Below, piece by piece: positions 25,251-33,826 of a DNA stretch of 64,000 nucleotides. Both the position numbers and the translations under genes were made by a program. The DNA is taken from the IMG/VR virus record IMGVR_UViG_3300003323_000307, positions 1 to 64,000 of that record, one strand, 5' to 3'. This stretch comes from a virus. The notes beneath the pieces were generated by a model, which saw only the letters and a list, made by a program, of their open reading frames with translations, searched no databases and was not told the DNA's origin. Every line of letters starts with the position of its first letter. The stretch's first letter is position 1.

Positions 25251-25715
25251 TTAATGCTCATGAGTATGCCCATCTTCCTGAGCCACCTTGAAGGTGACCG
25301 TCTGGTCCGCCGACTTCTGGAAGTCGAACGTGATGGTGGTAGTCTGCCCCACCTTAAGGTGGCCCTTGAGGTTGATCAGCATCACATGGGGTGTACCCGT
25401 GAAGACCACTTCAGAGCGCTTGGGGAGTGGTACGGAGTCCAGCTTGACCATCTTCCCGGACTCAATGGTGTGCAGCTCAGCAGAGACCGACGTGGGGCTT
25501 GAGACAGCTAGGAGAGTGTCATTGGCGGCGCCCTTGTTGATCACCTTCAGGGTGGCGTACGTGTCCTTCCCCTTGTGACCCGTAACTACGAATCCAGGCC
25601 GCACTGTGAGGTCAGGCTTAGGGTCACTTCCGGAGTTGAAGAACAGGTACCCCAGAACGGCCAGAGTAATGGCTATCAGGATGATGATGTACTTCTTGTA
25701 CTTGTCAGACTTCAT
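25251..25715 (-). CDS. PCu(A)C-type periplasmic/extracellular copper chaperone
   Basis: 154 aa. N-terminal membrane anchor at residues 7-26, then a beta-rich domain. The four Cu(I) ligands expected for the family are visible: His in SAELHTIESG, Met in SGKMVKL, and an HVM pair 20 residues later (GTPHVMLINL), followed by a typical LKVGQTTTITFDF. The His-Met spacing is shorter than in most members. The C-terminus is His-rich (EDGHTHEH). In bacteria this family delivers Cu(I) to cytochrome oxidase. ATGA overlap with the HNH gene upstream. Confidence 0.82.
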   Translation of the reverse strand: MKSDKYKKYIIILIAITLAVLGYLFFNSGSDPKPDLTVRPGFVVTGHKGKDTYATLKVINKGAANDTLLAVSSPTSVSAELHTIESGKMVKLDSVPLPKRSEVVFTGTPHVMLINLKGHLKVGQTTTITFDFQKSADQTVTFKVAQEDGHTHEH

Positions 25716-26155
25716 AGCCTGGACCTTCTGACCCTCTCATTTTGGTTATGGCATTCTCTGCAAGAACGCCAACCTGTCTTTGCTTTGTAGGTGTTGCTAT
25801 CAGAATACTTATGACCCTTAGGGCACACTAGCTTAATCTTATTGTAATTCCTATTTCTAGTGTCCCTATCGGCTGCGTTATCCTTAGAAGTACCTATTTC
25901 CAAGTGGGCAACAGCAATACAGTTCCGGACATCACATTTATGACGAACTACCATATTGTCTGGGATAGGGCCGTAATGTAATAGATACTGCAACCTGTGA
26001 GTAAGATACCTCTTTTTATTTACTTGTATTTGGCCATAGCCATTTTTAAGTTGAGTGCCCCTCCATAGCCGACAACTTCCTGACTTTATGCTCCTAGAGA
26101 ATAGCTTCTCTTTAGCTATAGTCTGCTGCTGGGTCGTAAGGTTCAAGGTCTCCAT
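25712..26155 (-). CDS. HNH homing endonuclease
   Basis: 147 aa. HNH core: GYGQIQVNKKRYLTHRLQYL, VVRHKCDVRNCIAVAHLEIG, with a C-terminal CPKGHKYSD ... CRECHNQ zinc knuckle. Its start overlaps the polymerase 3' end by 44 bases out of frame, and its stop overlaps the copper-chaperone start (ATGA), so it is closely embedded between the two. Confidence 0.85.
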   Translation of the reverse strand: METLNLTTQQQTIAKEKLFSRSIKSGSCRLWRGTQLKNGYGQIQVNKKRYLTHRLQYLLHYGPIPDNMVVRHKCDVRNCIAVAHLEIGTSKDNAADRDTRNRNYNKIKLVCPKGHKYSDSNTYKAKTGWRSCRECHNQNERVRRSRL

Positions 26156-28058
26156 AAGTCGGTCCCAATTCTACGTCCACTGCAAAAGGTGTATCACTCT
26201 CAAAAGGGGGGGTTGTCATGGTCTCACACATGTATGCAATGGCCTCGTGGATGAACTCCTTGCGAACATTGGCCACCAGTGAGTCATGAACTGACAAGAT
26301 GATACGCCCCCAGCCCCTCTCTTGCAATCCCCAGTGAACTTTGATCAAGGACGAGAGGCACAGATCAGAAGCCATGGACTGTCCAGGGAAGTTGACAGCC
26401 TGGTTGTTTACCTTGTTGTAGTTGTCCTTGGTGATGAGATTCCAGCGTCGTTTACGGCCAAGCTCAGTGGTCAGGAAGAACTGACTATGAGCCTGTTCCC
26501 GCCATTCGTCACAGCACATTTTCCATGTGGAGTACATGTTCCAGAAGGTGTCAAGGAACTCTTGAGCCTTGTCAGGGTCCCCACCTGTGGCTGCTTCCAT
26601 TGCAGGATCAAGGGACAGCTTGAAACCAGAGATACCATAGCCTGCGCCGAAGTTGACTGACTTCACTGACTGACGTTCTGTCGGTGTAACCTCTGACGCA
26701 GGCTTGTTGTAAACCTCTGCTGCAAGAGCAGTATGGACATCCCATTCCCCTGTGAGGTTTTCCAGAAGTACTGGGTCCCCTGTAAGGTGATGGGCAATGA
26801 ACATCTCCAGAGACTTATAGTCAATGTTTACGATGAGATGTTCATCATCGTCTGCCATAAACAGACGCTTTACCGCTTTAGAGTTTTGGCTATACTTAGG
26901 TACAGTTTGCATCGCAGGATCGTGAATCGCAATACGACCTGTTTTCGTACCGAAGAGTAGGAAATTCGGATGTACTTTCCCGTCTTCAGCCACGAACTTC
27001 TGCATTCCCTCCAAGAAGTTTCGACGTAGATACTGTAGTTCTTTGTACTCAGCAACAAGCTTGGCCAGAGGATGATTACCGTTATATTTCCAAAAATCTT
27101 TATTCGTTGTGTTTTTAGGTTCATGTGGCAAACCCTTCATGTTCAGAATATCGTAGCACAAATGCTGCATCTGTTCTGAAGAGTTCACATTAAGAGTTAC
27201 ATCAACCTCAGTTCGGTATCGCTTGTCTGAGCAGCGCTCACAAGTATCGAGAGTCGCACCAGATTCTCTAAGTCGTTTAGCGTACGACAGGACTCGTAGT
27301 CCGTCCAGGAGTCCGTGGTGTTCTTCAGGTACGCACTCACAGATGACCTTGTAACGTCGGCCAATTCCGGAGTCAGGTCGGGGGAATCCCACGGATGCGG
27401 CATAATCCTGAACATTCTTGATTGCCTCCTCGATCTTGGGGAGCCATTCGGCTGAAGTGGTACGGGCATACTCTACATCACAGCGCATACCCTGGTATTC
27501 AATGTCGGCAAAAGCAGCCTGGGCAGGAAGGAGGATCTCCTTGACGGCTTTCCAGGTCCCCTCCTTTGTGACACGCTTGGACAGCACGGGGAGGAGCCCG
27601 TAAGTGTAGAAGACGTCCTTGCAGCCGTATTCAGCCAGAACATCCGGGCGGATATGGCCGAAGTTCCACTTCTTCTTGTCCGTGTCCAGCCACTCTTCAA
27701 GGCCCTCTTCATAGAACGGGGCGTCGAGGTCCTGGCGGGAGCGGTATTTCAGACCTACCTGGCGGGCCTTCTCTGTGGTTCCCAGGGCCAGGCACATGGT
27801 GTCCACACTGCGTTCATCTACAGAAACACCCAGCCAATGCTTCACCATCTTGGCATCATGTTTAACGTTATGCCATACAAACCTAGCATTGGGGTGGTTA
27901 AGGAGCCGCTGTACTAGAGGCTTCACACGGGGGTCATTGATGACACCCCAGTTGAATGCATACGCAATTGCACCGTCGTAGAGCTGCAACATAGTCAGAC
28001 TGTGGAAGGGGTTTAGGTCAAAAGACTCTGTGTCAGCCGCGAAGATTTTTTCTGGCAT
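26112..28058 (-). CDS. DNA polymerase I (family A) with 3'-5' exonuclease domain
   Basis: 648 aa from ATG at 28058 (MPEKIFAADTES). Exonuclease Asp/Glu in AADTES; palm motif A NIDYKSLEMFIAHHL; motif B RQSVKSVNFGAGYGISG; motif C SVHDSLVA (usual HDE replaced by HDS). A Cys4-type insertion (CEC ... CERCSDKRY) lies between the exonuclease and the palm. No 5'-3' exonuclease domain. This is the replicative polymerase. Its first five codons overlap the 3' end of the upstream HNH gene. Confidence 0.93.
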   Translation of the reverse strand: MPEKIFAADTESFDLNPFHSLTMLQLYDGAIAYAFNWGVINDPRVKPLVQRLLNHPNARFVWHNVKHDAKMVKHWLGVSVDERSVDTMCLALGTTEKARQVGLKYRSRQDLDAPFYEEGLEEWLDTDKKKWNFGHIRPDVLAEYGCKDVFYTYGLLPVLSKRVTKEGTWKAVKEILLPAQAAFADIEYQGMRCDVEYARTTSAEWLPKIEEAIKNVQDYAASVGFPRPDSGIGRRYKVICECVPEEHHGLLDGLRVLSYAKRLRESGATLDTCERCSDKRYRTEVDVTLNVNSSEQMQHLCYDILNMKGLPHEPKNTTNKDFWKYNGNHPLAKLVAEYKELQYLRRNFLEGMQKFVAEDGKVHPNFLLFGTKTGRIAIHDPAMQTVPKYSQNSKAVKRLFMADDDEHLIVNIDYKSLEMFIAHHLTGDPVLLENLTGEWDVHTALAAEVYNKPASEVTPTERQSVKSVNFGAGYGISGFKLSLDPAMEAATGGDPDKAQEFLDTFWNMYSTWKMCCDEWREQAHSQFFLTTELGRKRRWNLITKDNYNKVNNQAVNFPGQSMASDLCLSSLIKVHWGLQERGWGRIILSVHDSLVANVRKEFIHEAIAYMCETMTTPPFESDTPFAVDVELGPTYGDLEPYDPAADYS

Positions 28059-28491
28059 ACCAATCCCTTTGAGCTTTCTTCCTACACTCACTACATCTGC
28101 GGTTACGACGAGTCTCAGCTAACTTGTGGATACCCTTTTTGCAGTATTCATATTCTCTACCTGCATTAGAGGGAGCCCGGCCCCGGGCGTACATATCCTG
28201 TAGATTCTCAGCTTGTGTGCCCAGCTCCAAATGACTAGGGTTCACACACGGGGGGTTGTCACAACGGTGACGGACAACTAGCCCTTCGGGTATATTTCCA
28301 AAATGTAGTACCCAAGAAAATCTATGAGCTTGCCATATAAAGCCTCCAGCTCCTCCCTCCGAAATTCGACCATACCCTCTACTATTACGACAAGCTAACC
28401 ATACCCAGCAATCATCCTCACCTTGTATATCTACTTTCTCCCAAAACCTAGCCTCTGTAGGTTTATTCTGGCTTCCTTTAGGTCTCCCCAT
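28033..28491 (-). CDS. HNH homing endonuclease
   Basis: 152 aa. EDDCWVWLACRNSRGYGRI, RFSWVLHFGNIPEGLVVRH, CDNPPCVNPSHLELG and a C-terminal CSECRKKAQRDWYARKN. It overlaps the glycosylase gene upstream (14 bases) and the polymerase downstream (26 bases). Its YARKN codons in another frame are the start codon and first residues (MPEKI) of the polymerase. Confidence 0.87.
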   Translation of the reverse strand: MGRPKGSQNKPTEARFWEKVDIQGEDDCWVWLACRNSRGYGRISEGGAGGFIWQAHRFSWVLHFGNIPEGLVVRHRCDNPPCVNPSHLELGTQAENLQDMYARGRAPSNAGREYEYCKKGIHKLAETRRNRRCSECRKKAQRDWYARKNLRG

Positions 28492-29137
28492 CTAGCTCCC
28501 CCAACCATTGAGAGAAAATCTCTACAGCCCGGTTGACTTCGTCCTCAGTGGCTTCAAAATAGCCCGACCAAACTTGAGGATCATCAAGATAACCAGGCTC
28601 GCCATTATGGCCCACCCATTCCCATGGAACGTAGTGACCCTCTTTCGGAGGAAATTCACGCTTGCCATTGATCAGCTCCCCGACTCGCTGAACGTGGTCG
28701 TACAGCACGTCAAATTGGTCATACCGTTTGTTAAGGGTTTCCTTGGGGCCGATGTACACCACAGAGGGGTGATAGGTCGGCAGAACCCAGGTTTCCAGAT
28801 CCTCTGACCACGTCAGAGAACCATTGTAATCATCCAGAGTTTTCTTGGTGTTGACGAACTTCTTGAGGGCGTTGGAACCCAGGAGAACCACTACCTTGTG
28901 GTTCCCCTGACGAACCAGCTCATGCAGTTCTTCTATCTGAGCTGCCCTCATGTTCCCTGTGAAGGTGAGAGAATACTGAGCTACGTTCAGGAACTTGAGG
29001 TTGGCGTCTGTAAAGCAGCCGTTGAGAAGCTGTAGAGCCCTGCGGTCGAAACCTTCACCAGCATGATTGACGTTGGTCCGAATCTCGACCACAGCAACTT
29101 CAGAGTTCCGTGGGACCTTCTTGCTCAGCTTGTGCAT
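28478..29137 (-). CDS. Uracil-DNA glycosylase, family 4-like
   Basis: 219 aa. NHAGEGFDRRALQLL, VVLLGSNALKKF, and the catalytic-pocket motif LPTYHPSVVY match family 4/related glycosylases; the N-terminal Cys ligands for an iron-sulfur cluster are not evident. Removes uracil or processes modified bases. Start overlaps the upstream gene by 38 bases. Confidence 0.75.
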   Translation of the reverse strand: MHKLSKKVPRNSEVAVVEIRTNVNHAGEGFDRRALQLLNGCFTDANLKFLNVAQYSLTFTGNMRAAQIEELHELVRQGNHKVVVLLGSNALKKFVNTKKTLDDYNGSLTWSEDLETWVLPTYHPSVVYIGPKETLNKRYDQFDVLYDHVQRVGELINGKREFPPKEGHYVPWEWVGHNGEPGYLDDPQVWSGYFEATEDEVNRAVEIFSQWLGELDGET

Positions 29138-29483
29138 TGTCCATCTTCCACTTCACAAGCTCCGCGAGGAGCACATTGAAACAAATAGCCATTGCATGAT
29201 CTTCTGAGGTATCTCCGCCAAAGTACTGCATCATATGGCGGAACATACTCTCCTTAGCACGGTCCAGCTCAGCCGGGGAATTCCCCAACTCGAAGTTTCT
29301 CTTTGAGTATTTGATACTCCCTCGTGTGAGAAGCTGGGCCAAGCGGGTCAGGAACTGATCTTCATAAGGGACGCCTTCATGCCACAAGAGCATGAAGTTA
29401 TCCTTGGTAGCCCCGTCAGCATCTCGGACCATGCCACTCGCGTACTCTTCGCGGGTGCCGGAGTCCTTGGTCTCGAAAGTCAT
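29100..29483 (-). CDS. dATP/dGTP pyrophosphohydrolase-like protein (DUF5664/MazG-type)
   Basis: 127 aa. REEYASGMVRDADGATKDNF, YEDQFLTRLAQLLTRG, and the metal-binding helix pattern ELDRAKESMFRHMMQYF with DTSEDHAMAICFN are those of phage all-alpha dNTP pyrophosphohydrolases. Adjusts dNTP pools, fitting with ThyX and dCMP deaminase nearby. Confidence 0.8.
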   Translation of the reverse strand: MTFETKDSGTREEYASGMVRDADGATKDNFMLLWHEGVPYEDQFLTRLAQLLTRGSIKYSKRNFELGNSPAELDRAKESMFRHMMQYFGGDTSEDHAMAICFNVLLAELVKWKMDNAQAEQEGPTEL

Positions 29484-29920
29484 CTTAAATAGTCCAATGC
29501 CCTCTTCAAATACTCCGGAGAATCTTGAAATAGCCCTAAAGCTCTATTACAACTTCCACATAGGAGCCCTCTAACACAGCTACCACATGAAGATATTCCA
29601 GAGCAACAACTGTGATCATGATCTATAGTTAGCTCCGTTGAAGCTTGGCATATAGCACAAAGTCCTTGCTGAGCGGCCACCATCTCTTGATATTTAGCTA
29701 AACTTAGTCCGTAGCGTCCAGTTATCAGGTTTCTCTTAAATGCCTCTTTACCCTTAGGACTCTCCCTATATCGTTTCGAGCGCTCTCTATCTGCCTCAGC
29801 TTTACAGGGACCACAGTACCGTTTTCTGTAAGGTCTTTCCTTACCGCATCTAGGGCAATTAGGGTCTCTAGGGGGCAACTCTACCGAACTCCGTAAAATA
29901 GGCCATGGCTTGTGGTGCAA
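29480..29920 (-). CDS. Recombination endonuclease VII-type HNH protein
   Basis: 146 aa. N-terminal zinc ribbon (CPRCGKERPYRKRYCGPC), then the EndoVII core GLCAICQ ... LTIDHDHSCC ... VRGLLCGSCNRALGLFQ. Resolves branched DNA in T4; free-standing homing copies are common. The start overlaps the ThyX 3' end by 53 bases, typical of the mobile genes here. Confidence 0.85.
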   Translation of the reverse strand: MHHKPWPILRSSVELPPRDPNCPRCGKERPYRKRYCGPCKAEADRERSKRYRESPKGKEAFKRNLITGRYGLSLAKYQEMVAAQQGLCAICQASTELTIDHDHSCCSGISSCGSCVRGLLCGSCNRALGLFQDSPEYLKRALDYLR

Positions 29921-30569
29921 CTTCCGATGCCAGGGTATCTATTTGTTTGGCAACTTGCTCTATCTCCCATAGAGGAAATGTTGGGGTTTTAGAATTTTCA
30001 TGAGCCCATCTGAGCGACAAAAAATTCATAAGAGACCTGAGATTAAAGTTTACATAGAATGAGGTGTAGATGCTAAATGGCAGATGATCCCGGGCGACCT
30101 CACGGGCAATGCCATCTTGCAGAGCTTCCTGGTACATAGACCAGCCAAAGAGTGCTGTTCGTTTATGGCGTTCTTGCTCCCTCTGTATTTGTGAAGGAGT
30201 TCCTAGTTCAAACGTGTACGCGCCGGGTTTGCCAATTTGCCGTAGTGGACGCTGGGACCCTGGTACATAGAACACCGGCTCAAGTTCGCGGTACCTTCCT
30301 GAGGTTTCGTTATATGAGGCGATCCTGTGCCTGAAGAACTCTCGGGCAACGAATATAGGGCAAGAAACTTTAAACTGCAACACTGGTGATTCAAATGGAG
30401 AGCCATGACGATCTCGCATAAGCATACGTAAGAGGCCATTATTACTAGCTTCTGTACCCGTAGACCCAGAACTCACACGGGCAAAACGAACTATAGACTC
30501 ATCTCCACCCATACTGTCAACAAGCTCAACATCCATGTCGGACTTGAACGTCACTTCAGACATGGTCAC
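29868..30569 (-). CDS. thyX: Flavin-dependent thymidylate synthase
   Basis: 233 aa. The ThyX signature RHRIASYNETSGRYRE is intact at about residues 80-95; the N-terminus has VRFARVSSG and the C-terminus LRWAHENSKTPTFPLWEIEQVA. Makes dTMP from dUMP with folate and FAD. ATG at 30569 overlaps the upstream stop; an alternative start is two codons in. Confidence 0.93.
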   Translation of the reverse strand: MTMSEVTFKSDMDVELVDSMGGDESIVRFARVSSGSTGTEASNNGLLRMLMRDRHGSPFESPVLQFKVSCPIFVAREFFRHRIASYNETSGRYRELEPVFYVPGSQRPLRQIGKPGAYTFELGTPSQIQREQERHKRTALFGWSMYQEALQDGIAREVARDHLPFSIYTSFYVNFNLRSLMNFLSLRWAHENSKTPTFPLWEIEQVAKQIDTLASEVAPQAMAYFTEFGRVAP

Positions 30570-30793
30570 CGCTCCCGAAGCTGGCGACCAGTCATTTGCC
30601 CTTCGATGAAGAACCTCGACAGAGCTAGCTGATCTTTCACGTACCGATCCATGTTCTTCATGAAGAACTTGAAGTGTCCTGACTTCATCTCCATAAGGAT
30701 CTGGTACTCAGGGTCAAGCACCTGGTTCTTCTGAGCCAGCTTGACAGAGTACTCAGCAAGGCTGGGATTATACGTAATTACTACACGTGGCAT
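30566..30793 (-). CDS. Small helical protein of unknown function
   Basis: 75 aa, basic, not recognised; contains HFKFFMKNMDRYVKDQLALS. Overlaps ThyX by 4 bases and the SprT-like gene by 26. Confidence 0.7.
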   Translation of the reverse strand: MPRVVITYNPSLAEYSVKLAQKNQVLDPEYQILMEMKSGHFKFFMKNMDRYVKDQLALSRFFIEGQMTGRQLRER

Positions 30794-31325
30794 CCAGTAG
30801 ACTCCTCATGTAACGGTCCATCACACGGTCATGCTCTTCTTTGGCTTTATTCGCAGCCTCAATAGGGAGGGACATGAGATCCCCCACAGAGTTGTAACAG
30901 CGCTCCACTGCGTAGCAGGTCTCCGGAAGCTTGATATCCAGGATGTTACCCCACACAGCGTGAGCCAAAACCCGGTAGTACCAGCGCCTCCAATGGGCGT
31001 TGTGCCCCTGTGTGAGACCCGCATAGCCGTGGCACAGCTCGTGCAGCAAAGTCTTGTAGAACTGGGTAGAGGGGGATCGGTACGAAGGTGTCATCCAGAT
31101 GTGAAACTTCCGGTTGACCTCTCCGAAGTCCGACATGGTCATACCCAGGGAATCAGATTCAGCAAGGGAGATCTGGTGGCTCTTGGGGAAGTCGCTCCAG
31201 TCACTGCTTACTGTGGCAAGCTCCGGGGTGTACCGCCTGTGAACGCTTTCGGCAAAGCAAGCCTTCACAAACAGGTGGTACTGCTGGAAGTCTTCTTCAC
31301 TCAGAAGACTGAGGTTGTACTTCAC
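30768..31325 (-). CDS. SprT-like zinc metalloprotease
   Basis: 185 aa. Zinc motif HELCHGYAGLTQGHNAHW (HExxH with a third His) around residue 93. SprT/Spartan proteins cut DNA-protein crosslinks in eukaryotes; bacterial and phage roles are less clear. Confidence 0.78.
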   Translation of the reverse strand: MKYNLSLLSEEDFQQYHLFVKACFAESVHRRYTPELATVSSDWSDFPKSHQISLAESDSLGMTMSDFGEVNRKFHIWMTPSYRSPSTQFYKTLLHELCHGYAGLTQGHNAHWRRWYYRVLAHAVWGNILDIKLPETCYAVERCYNSVGDLMSLPIEAANKAKEEHDRVMDRYMRSLLDATCSNYV

Positions 31326-31479
31326 GTTCCCAGCCTGTCTCTTGTTTTACCCATTTGGCGATACCATAGAAGCCATGAAACATGACAACAGCCCCGAGCC
31401 CAGCACTCTTGTGCTTCTTCTTCAGGGTGTCCAACTGTTCCTGGAATACCCACTCCAAGTATTCCTCGCGGGTCATCAT
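31297..31479 (-). CDS. Small protein of unknown function
   Basis: 60 aa from the ATGATG at 31479, chosen because GGGGAA precedes it and it follows the RuvC stop. Helical, with FHGFYGIAKWVKQETGW. Not recognised. Confidence 0.62.
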   Translation of the reverse strand: MMTREEYLEWVFQEQLDTLKKKHKSAGLGAVVMFHGFYGIAKWVKQETGWEREVQPQSSE

Positions 31480-31483
31480 CTTT

Positions 31484-31879
31484 CTATTCCCCAGCCCCAT
31501 GGACATAAGCGAGGCAGTGTGCAAGGGCAGAGATGGCATCGCGCCCCTTACGGTGCATGTCTTTACGTTCTTCCTTCAGAAGTTCTTCAGCCTGGCTCAC
31601 AAAGGCTAGCCTGGCCTGTGGAGCTACTACACTACACCCTGCACCATACTTGAACAAGCCCAGAACTTCAATAGTCTTCTTACCCTCTCGGGACAGGTTC
31701 CCCGCACTGTGATAGTTCTCTACTATGAGTTCATCCGGGCGGTATAGCTTAAGCCATACTGTAAAAATCCCAAAGGCCGCCTCAGGAAAATCCACCTGAT
31801 GAACTCTGAAGAACTCTGTATCACTATCGTAATAAGCTACCCCAATAGTTTCCCCGGGGTCTACCGCTATGACCCTCAT
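31484..31879 (-). CDS. RuvC-like Holliday junction resolvase
   Basis: 131 aa. Catalytic acidic residues in AVDPGETIGVAYY, LIVENYHSAG and the C-terminal GRDAISALAHCL. The fold of RuvC/RNase H nucleases. Would trim branches before packaging. Confidence 0.85.
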   Translation of the reverse strand: MRVIAVDPGETIGVAYYDSDTEFFRVHQVDFPEAAFGIFTVWLKLYRPDELIVENYHSAGNLSREGKKTIEVLGLFKYGAGCSVVAPQARLAFVSQAEELLKEERKDMHRKGRDAISALAHCLAYVHGAGE

Positions 31880-32061
31880 AGATCCTTGAACCTCTCCCGG
31901 ACCATGTCTGTAAATACTGTGTCTGCCATGTGCTGATCTATACGTTCGAAGAAGTCTACAATAACTTCTTTATCAAAACCCGCACCTTTGACTATCTCGT
32001 AGGATAGAGTTTCCAGATTTGTCCAAGATGCGACGATATTTGCCTTAAGATTTTCATTCAT
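31876..32061 (-). CDS. Small protein of unknown function
   Basis: 61 aa, acidic and helical, ATGA overlap with the resolvase gene. First gene of its transcript; a TATA-rich stretch lies 20-40 bases upstream. Confidence 0.65.
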   Translation of the reverse strand: MNENLKANIVASWTNLETLSYEIVKGAGFDKEVIVDFFERIDQHMADTVFTDMVRERFKDL

Positions 32062-32533
32062 AAAAGCCCTAAAATCTATGCTATACTTATATATTGCCGG
32101 AGGAGAACGTGATCTGAAAGCGGCGCCAATTCTGTACTAGTCAGAGGCGGCAATGCGAGTAGGTGATCTGAAGCCGAAGGAAGCCGTCTGGCGGGAAATT
32201 CTTCGTTCGGGGAGGATATTCTTAAGGGCGCTGGTGAACGAAGTAGGTTGCTCCCGAGGCAATCGAAAAGGAATCCAGGGAATGGGCTAACACTCTAAGT
32301 GGAGCCTGAGTAGGACCAAACGGAATGTGAAGCGGGACCCGAAAGGGAAGCTGAACAGAAAACTGAAAGCTAACCTGAAGGGGAAGCTGAAAGCCGAAAG
32401 GTGAGTAAGTGGAACTGGATGGGGAGCAAGTAAGTGGACTAAGTAGGTGGAACAAGTAGGAGAACGTGGATCTGAACAGATGGACTGAAAGGGTGAAACG
32501 GCAGGTGTTAGCCCTGAACCATTTCTGGACCAA
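32062..32533. repeat. Purine-biased, repeat-containing non-coding region
   Basis: About 470 bases with no credible gene. The plus strand is rich in A and G with many GAAGCTGAA / CTGAAAGG units. AGGAGAACGTGATCTGAA near 32099 recurs as AGGAGAACGTGGATCTGAA near 32458, so a near-identical repeat brackets the region. The AT-rich end (TATACTTATATATT at 32089) may hold the leftward promoter for 31876. Possible leader RNA, attachment or replication element. Confidence 0.5.
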
Positions 32534-32556
32534 AGGCCCCCGCATTGCGGGGGCCT
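32534..32556 (-). terminator. Strong hairpin ending the ATPase operon
   Basis: AGGCCCCCGC-ATT-GCGGGGGCCT, 10 bp perfect, followed by TTTGG on the minus strand, 9 bases after the stop of the gene at 32565. Confidence 0.8.
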
Positions 32557-32564
32557 CAGTCATG

Positions 32565-33017
32565 TCAGAACTTGTACTCGGTGACTACAGCCTTGACGCC
32601 AGTCCAGTTGTCTTCGTCATCCGGGTCATCTTCCTTGCGGGCATAACGCTCCACCTCGGTGACAGCTAGGCCCTCCAGACCTTCGAAGAGTTCCGTAAGG
32701 TCAGCAGCGTATTCGGCTAGGGAGTCATACTCCGTGTCCTTTTCCGGAAGTTCGACCCCAGCGGAGTCAGCGAACTTCTTCAGACGCCATGCTGCCTTCT
32801 CGGAGAGCCAGAAGGAATCACCGTAGAGGTTACGCTTATACGGCTCCCCATCGATGTCCACGGCATCCTCGTCCGTGACCTTCCAGACAGGTTGGACATA
32901 GGGGGTCTTCTTGACGGTAGACTCACCTGAGGCAAACTTGACGAATCGGACTTCCCACTGACCCGCTGCTAGCGGCTGCTGAGTGGAACCTGACAGGTCT
33001 GGGACAACAAACCCCAT
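32565..33017 (-). CDS. Putative ssDNA-binding/DUF669-like recombination partner
   Basis: 150 aa, acidic. Beta-rich N-terminus (QWEVRFVKFASGES, YVQPVWKVTDEDA) then an acidic C-terminal part. It follows a Sak4-like ATPase by 2 bases, the position often held by phage single-strand binding proteins. Family assignment is tentative. Confidence 0.65.
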   Translation of the reverse strand: MGFVVPDLSGSTQQPLAAGQWEVRFVKFASGESTVKKTPYVQPVWKVTDEDAVDIDGEPYKRNLYGDSFWLSEKAAWRLKKFADSAGVELPEKDTEYDSLAEYAADLTELFEGLEGLAVTEVERYARKEDDPDDEDNWTGVKAVVTEYKF

Positions 33018-33019
33018 TG

Positions 33020-33826
33020 TTAACTACCCTTCTTCATCATTCGAATGATGCCCTCTAGATCCGGATTGTCCAGGTGCAGAGGCACCTGCTTACCAGTCTT
33101 GGGCTGCCGAAGCTTCGGACCCTCCACCCTTCGCGGCGGGGTGAAGTAAATCTCCCGATCTTCGGAGTTCTTTTTGCGGTTCATATAACCGACGTGATTC
33201 ACAGTCAGAAGGATCTGATTCCGAATACCCTGCGGCAATGCCAGCCGGACATTCGTGATTTCCTCGTCCTTCTCCTCAAGAGTGTGACCTGTGAAGATGG
33301 TATGGATACCATACTCACAGAGGCTCTTGGCATCCCGGACGAACTTCGTCATCTCCTTCTGTGCTTCGAAGTAGAGCTGACGTGCGTCCTTTGCTGAGGC
33401 CATCTTCCGCTCGATCATGGGGAACAAGAGTTCATAGTAGATCGAGGAGAGGGAGTCGAAACCGTACACCTTGTACGGGCTGTTGTCCTTGAGAGCCAGA
33501 GCTGTATCCAGATAACCCCGGAGTTCCTGCCAGGTGAGCTGACGGGAGATACCCTCTGTAGGCTGGCCGTTGGCAACAGCTTCGAGGTACTTGGGGGGCT
33601 CAGCGAAGTGAACATCCATATCAAGGATGGACTCACGGCCGATGTCCGTATCGAACAGCAGAACCTGGTTAGGGTACAGCTTGGCTGCTGAGGCAAGGAA
33701 GGTCGTCTTGCCGATGCCCGGGGGAGCGAAGACGACCATGTTGATACCGGTAGCGGCAGCGTCGTCCTTGACGCTGCGGAACTGGGGGAAGCTAGCTCCC
33801 AGAGGAGCCTTCCGCTCGATTGGCAC
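33020..33826 (-). CDS. RecA-fold ATPase (Sak4-like)
   Basis: 268 aa. Walker A APPGIGKTTFL at about residue 34, VLLFDTDIG, Walker B-like VYGFDSLSS, then IFTGHTLEEKDEE and a C-terminal tail. Single-strand annealing/recombination ATPase of the Sak4 group. Start overlaps the exonuclease 3' end by 35 bases. Confidence 0.85.
   Translation of the reverse strand: MPIERKAPLGASFPQFRSVKDDAAATGINMVVFAPPGIGKTTFLASAAKLYPNQVLLFDTDIGRESILDMDVHFAEPPKYLEAVANGQPTEGISRQLTWQELRGYLDTALALKDNSPYKVYGFDSLSSIYYELLFPMIERKMASAKDARQLYFEAQKEMTKFVRDAKSLCEYGIHTIFTGHTLEEKDEEITNVRLALPQGIRNQILLTVNHVGYMNRKKNSEDREIYFTPPRRVEGPKLRQPKTGKQVPLHLDNPDLEGIIRMMKKGS

Noticed and set aside
32222-32563. Minus-strand frame of 113 codons in the purine-biased region
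   Set aside because: Composition (runs of LPFRVPLHIPF type) simply mirrors the DNA repeats, it includes the terminator hairpin, and no domain or sensible ribosome site is seen.
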